Shown here in pieces: positions 22,599-23,442 of a DNA stretch of 23,442 nt; position 1 is the first letter of the stretch; the number at the start of each line of letters is the position of its first letter. The stretch spans positions 1 to 23,442 of the forward strand of contig JAFVSF010000146.1 of NCBI GenBank assembly GCA_017503885.1, given 5' to 3'. The notes beneath the pieces were generated by a model. The model did not search any database. It had not been told where the DNA came from and worked only from the letters and a program-made list of their open reading frames with translations. The position numbers and the translations under genes were made by a program. The DNA comes from Clostridia bacterium (lineage in GTDB: Bacteria > Bacillota > Clostridia > Christensenellales > Borkfalkiaceae).

Positions 22599-22609
22599 CG
22601 CCTCCAAAC
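22599..22609 (+). repeat. Direct repeat of tRNA-Cys 3' end (right copy)
   Basis: CGCCTCCAAAC, identical to the 3' end of tRNA-Cys plus two flanking bases (21532-21542), but with no tRNA body before it. A terminator-like hairpin follows, as at the left copy. Together they bracket the hairpin array and the two genes. Confidence 0.6.
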
Positions 22610-22611
22610 GT

Positions 22612-22643
22612 AAAAGCACTTCTATAAGAAGTGCTTTTTTGTT
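22612..22643 (+). terminator. Rho-independent terminator
   Basis: A 12-bp perfect stem (22612-22623 with 22627-22638) around the loop ATA, followed by TTGTT. It lies after the two-gene cassette. Its position just behind the tRNA-Cys remnant suggests it was the original terminator of the tRNA operon. Confidence 0.85.
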
Positions 22644-22653
22644 ATATATAAAC

Positions 22654-22682
22654 TTGCTAAACTTTTTATATAATGATATAAT
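22654..22682 (+). promoter_or_regulatory. Sigma-A promoter of the threonine aldolase gene
   Basis: TTGCTA (22654-22659), a 17-base spacer, then perfect TATAAT (22677-22682), 18 bases before the ATG. Confidence 0.8.
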
Positions 22683-22700
22683 ATGCGTAGAGGTAAATTT

Positions 22701-23442
22701 ATGAAACTTTTTATTAACGATTATCAAGAGGGATGCATCCCAGAAATACTAGCAAAAATGCAATCGTACAACTATAATGCAAACAGTGGTTACGGCACGG
22801 ACAAAGTATGCGATTGTGCGAGAAATCTTATAAAGAAAGCCGTTCAAAACGAAAGTGTAGACGTTCATTTTGTTGCAGGTGGCACGCTTACAAATAAGAT
22901 TGTAATCAGTTCTTTTTTAAGACCTTTTGAGGGTGTTGTTTGTGCTGATACTGCTCATATTGCAACACATGAAACAGGTGCGATAGAACAAGGTGGACAT
23001 AAAGTTTTAGTAGTTAAAAATATAGATGGTAAAATTACCCCTAATGATGTAGAAAACCTTGTTAACGAACATATAACGGGACTTTCGAGAGAGCATACCG
23101 TAAAACCTGCTATGGTTTATATATCTCAATCTACCGAAATGGGCACTGTTTATTCGCTTGCAGAAATGAAAGCGCTAAGCGACGTTTGTAAAAAGCACGG
23201 GCTTATATTTTATATAGACGGAGCACGTATTCTATATTCGCTTTTTAGCAAGTTCTGTGACTTTTCTTTAGCCGATATTTGCTCGCTTTGCGACGTGTTT
23301 TATATAGGTGGAACTAAGGTTGGAGCGTTGCTTGGCGAGGCACTTGTTATTTGCAACGAAAATCTTAAAAAGGACTTTAGATATTTGTTAAAGCAAAGTG
23401 GTGCACTTATGGCTAAAGGTTTTGTAATGGGTGTGCAATTTG
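22701..23442 (+). CDS. Low-specificity L-threonine aldolase / beta-eliminating lyase, 3' end outside window
   Basis: The reading frame is open from ATG 22701 to the window edge (247 codons seen). It shows the aldolase pattern: NDYQEGCIPEIL at the start, a glycine-rich segment SGYGTDKVCD, HFVAGGTLTNKIV (cofactor phosphate region), DTAHIATHETGA, YISQSTEMGTVYSLAE, and IDGARILY with the PLP-contacting Asp. IGGTKVGA follows, where Lys206 should form the Schiff base. The enzyme cleaves threonine or allo-threonine to glycine and acetaldehyde using PLP in the cytoplasm. AGAGGT upstream and a strong promoter support the start. It is transcribed separately from the cassette to its left. The C-terminal domain, normally another 90-100 residues, is cut off by the window. 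Confidence 0.9.
   Translation, partial: MKLFINDYQEGCIPEILAKMQSYNYNANSGYGTDKVCDCARNLIKKAVQNESVDVHFVAGGTLTNKIVISSFLRPFEGVVCADTAHIATHETGAIEQGGHKVLVVKNIDGKITPNDVENLVNEHITGLSREHTVKPAMVYISQSTEMGTVYSLAEMKALSDVCKKHGLIFYIDGARILYSLFSKFCDFSLADICSLCDVFYIGGTKVGALLGEALVICNENLKKDFRYLLKQSGALMAKGFVMGVQF

Overview
The window is AT-rich, uses strong AGGAGG-type ribosome binding sites and consensus sigma-A promoters, and carries the rpmB (minus) / yloU-fakA-recG (plus) neighbourhood typical of Bacillota. Together with a zinc-ribbon L28, a DUF1292 protein and a lipoprotein signal, this points to a low-GC, probably clostridial Bacillota. I cannot name the genus. TGA is used as an ordinary stop in several genes (for example 2208-2210, 8629-8631 and 22575-22577), so the standard bacterial code applies.

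Layout. (1) 1-1741: a small lipoprotein, then three minus-strand genes (DUF1292 protein, GNAT acetyltransferase, ribosomal protein L28). (2) 1811-6344: yloU (Asp23/Gls24) and fakA under one promoter, a 372-base gene-free gap with intergenic repeats, then recG. (3) 6609-21189: one co-directional surface-polysaccharide operon of about 14.5 kb, with a strong promoter and an unusual alternating GC-rich leader. It encodes a DegT aminotransferase, a PglC-like initiating phosphoglycosyl transferase, an ExoA-like GT2, a GT4, WecB (interrupted by an in-frame TGA), a second GT4, a Wzy-like polymerase, a GT2, a Wzx-like flippase, an acyltransferase, a TagF-like polyol-phosphate transferase, an SDR-cytidylyltransferase fusion and a LicD protein. 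(4) 21244-21580: a tRNA-Val, tRNA-Gly, tRNA-Cys operon with its own promoter and terminator. (5) 21581-22609: a compact cassette made of an array of short hairpins, a consensus promoter, a four-helix-bundle (S23/IVP) protein and a short pyroglutamyl-peptidase-I-like protein, ending in a second copy of the tRNA-Cys 3' flank. (6) 22654-end: a threonine aldolase gene cut by the window edge.

How the genes work together. The polysaccharide operon reads as a Wzx/Wzy pathway. The aminotransferase and epimerase supply amino sugars. The PglC-like enzyme loads the first sugar phosphate onto undecaprenyl phosphate, and the glycosyltransferases extend it. The acyltransferase and one or two phosphotransferases (TagF-like, LicD) decorate it. 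The flippase exports it and the Wzy-like protein polymerises it. The SDR-cytidylyltransferase fusion probably makes the CDP-polyol donor for the TagF-like and/or LicD enzyme.

The most interesting region is the tRNA-Cys-adjacent cassette. Its hairpins are linked by ATGAAGC in the left half and by the inverse GCTTCAT in the right half, and it carries a translationally coupled gene pair that I do not recognise as a described system. An 11-base repeat of the tRNA-Cys 3' end flanks it, which suggests insertion or duplication at the tRNA.
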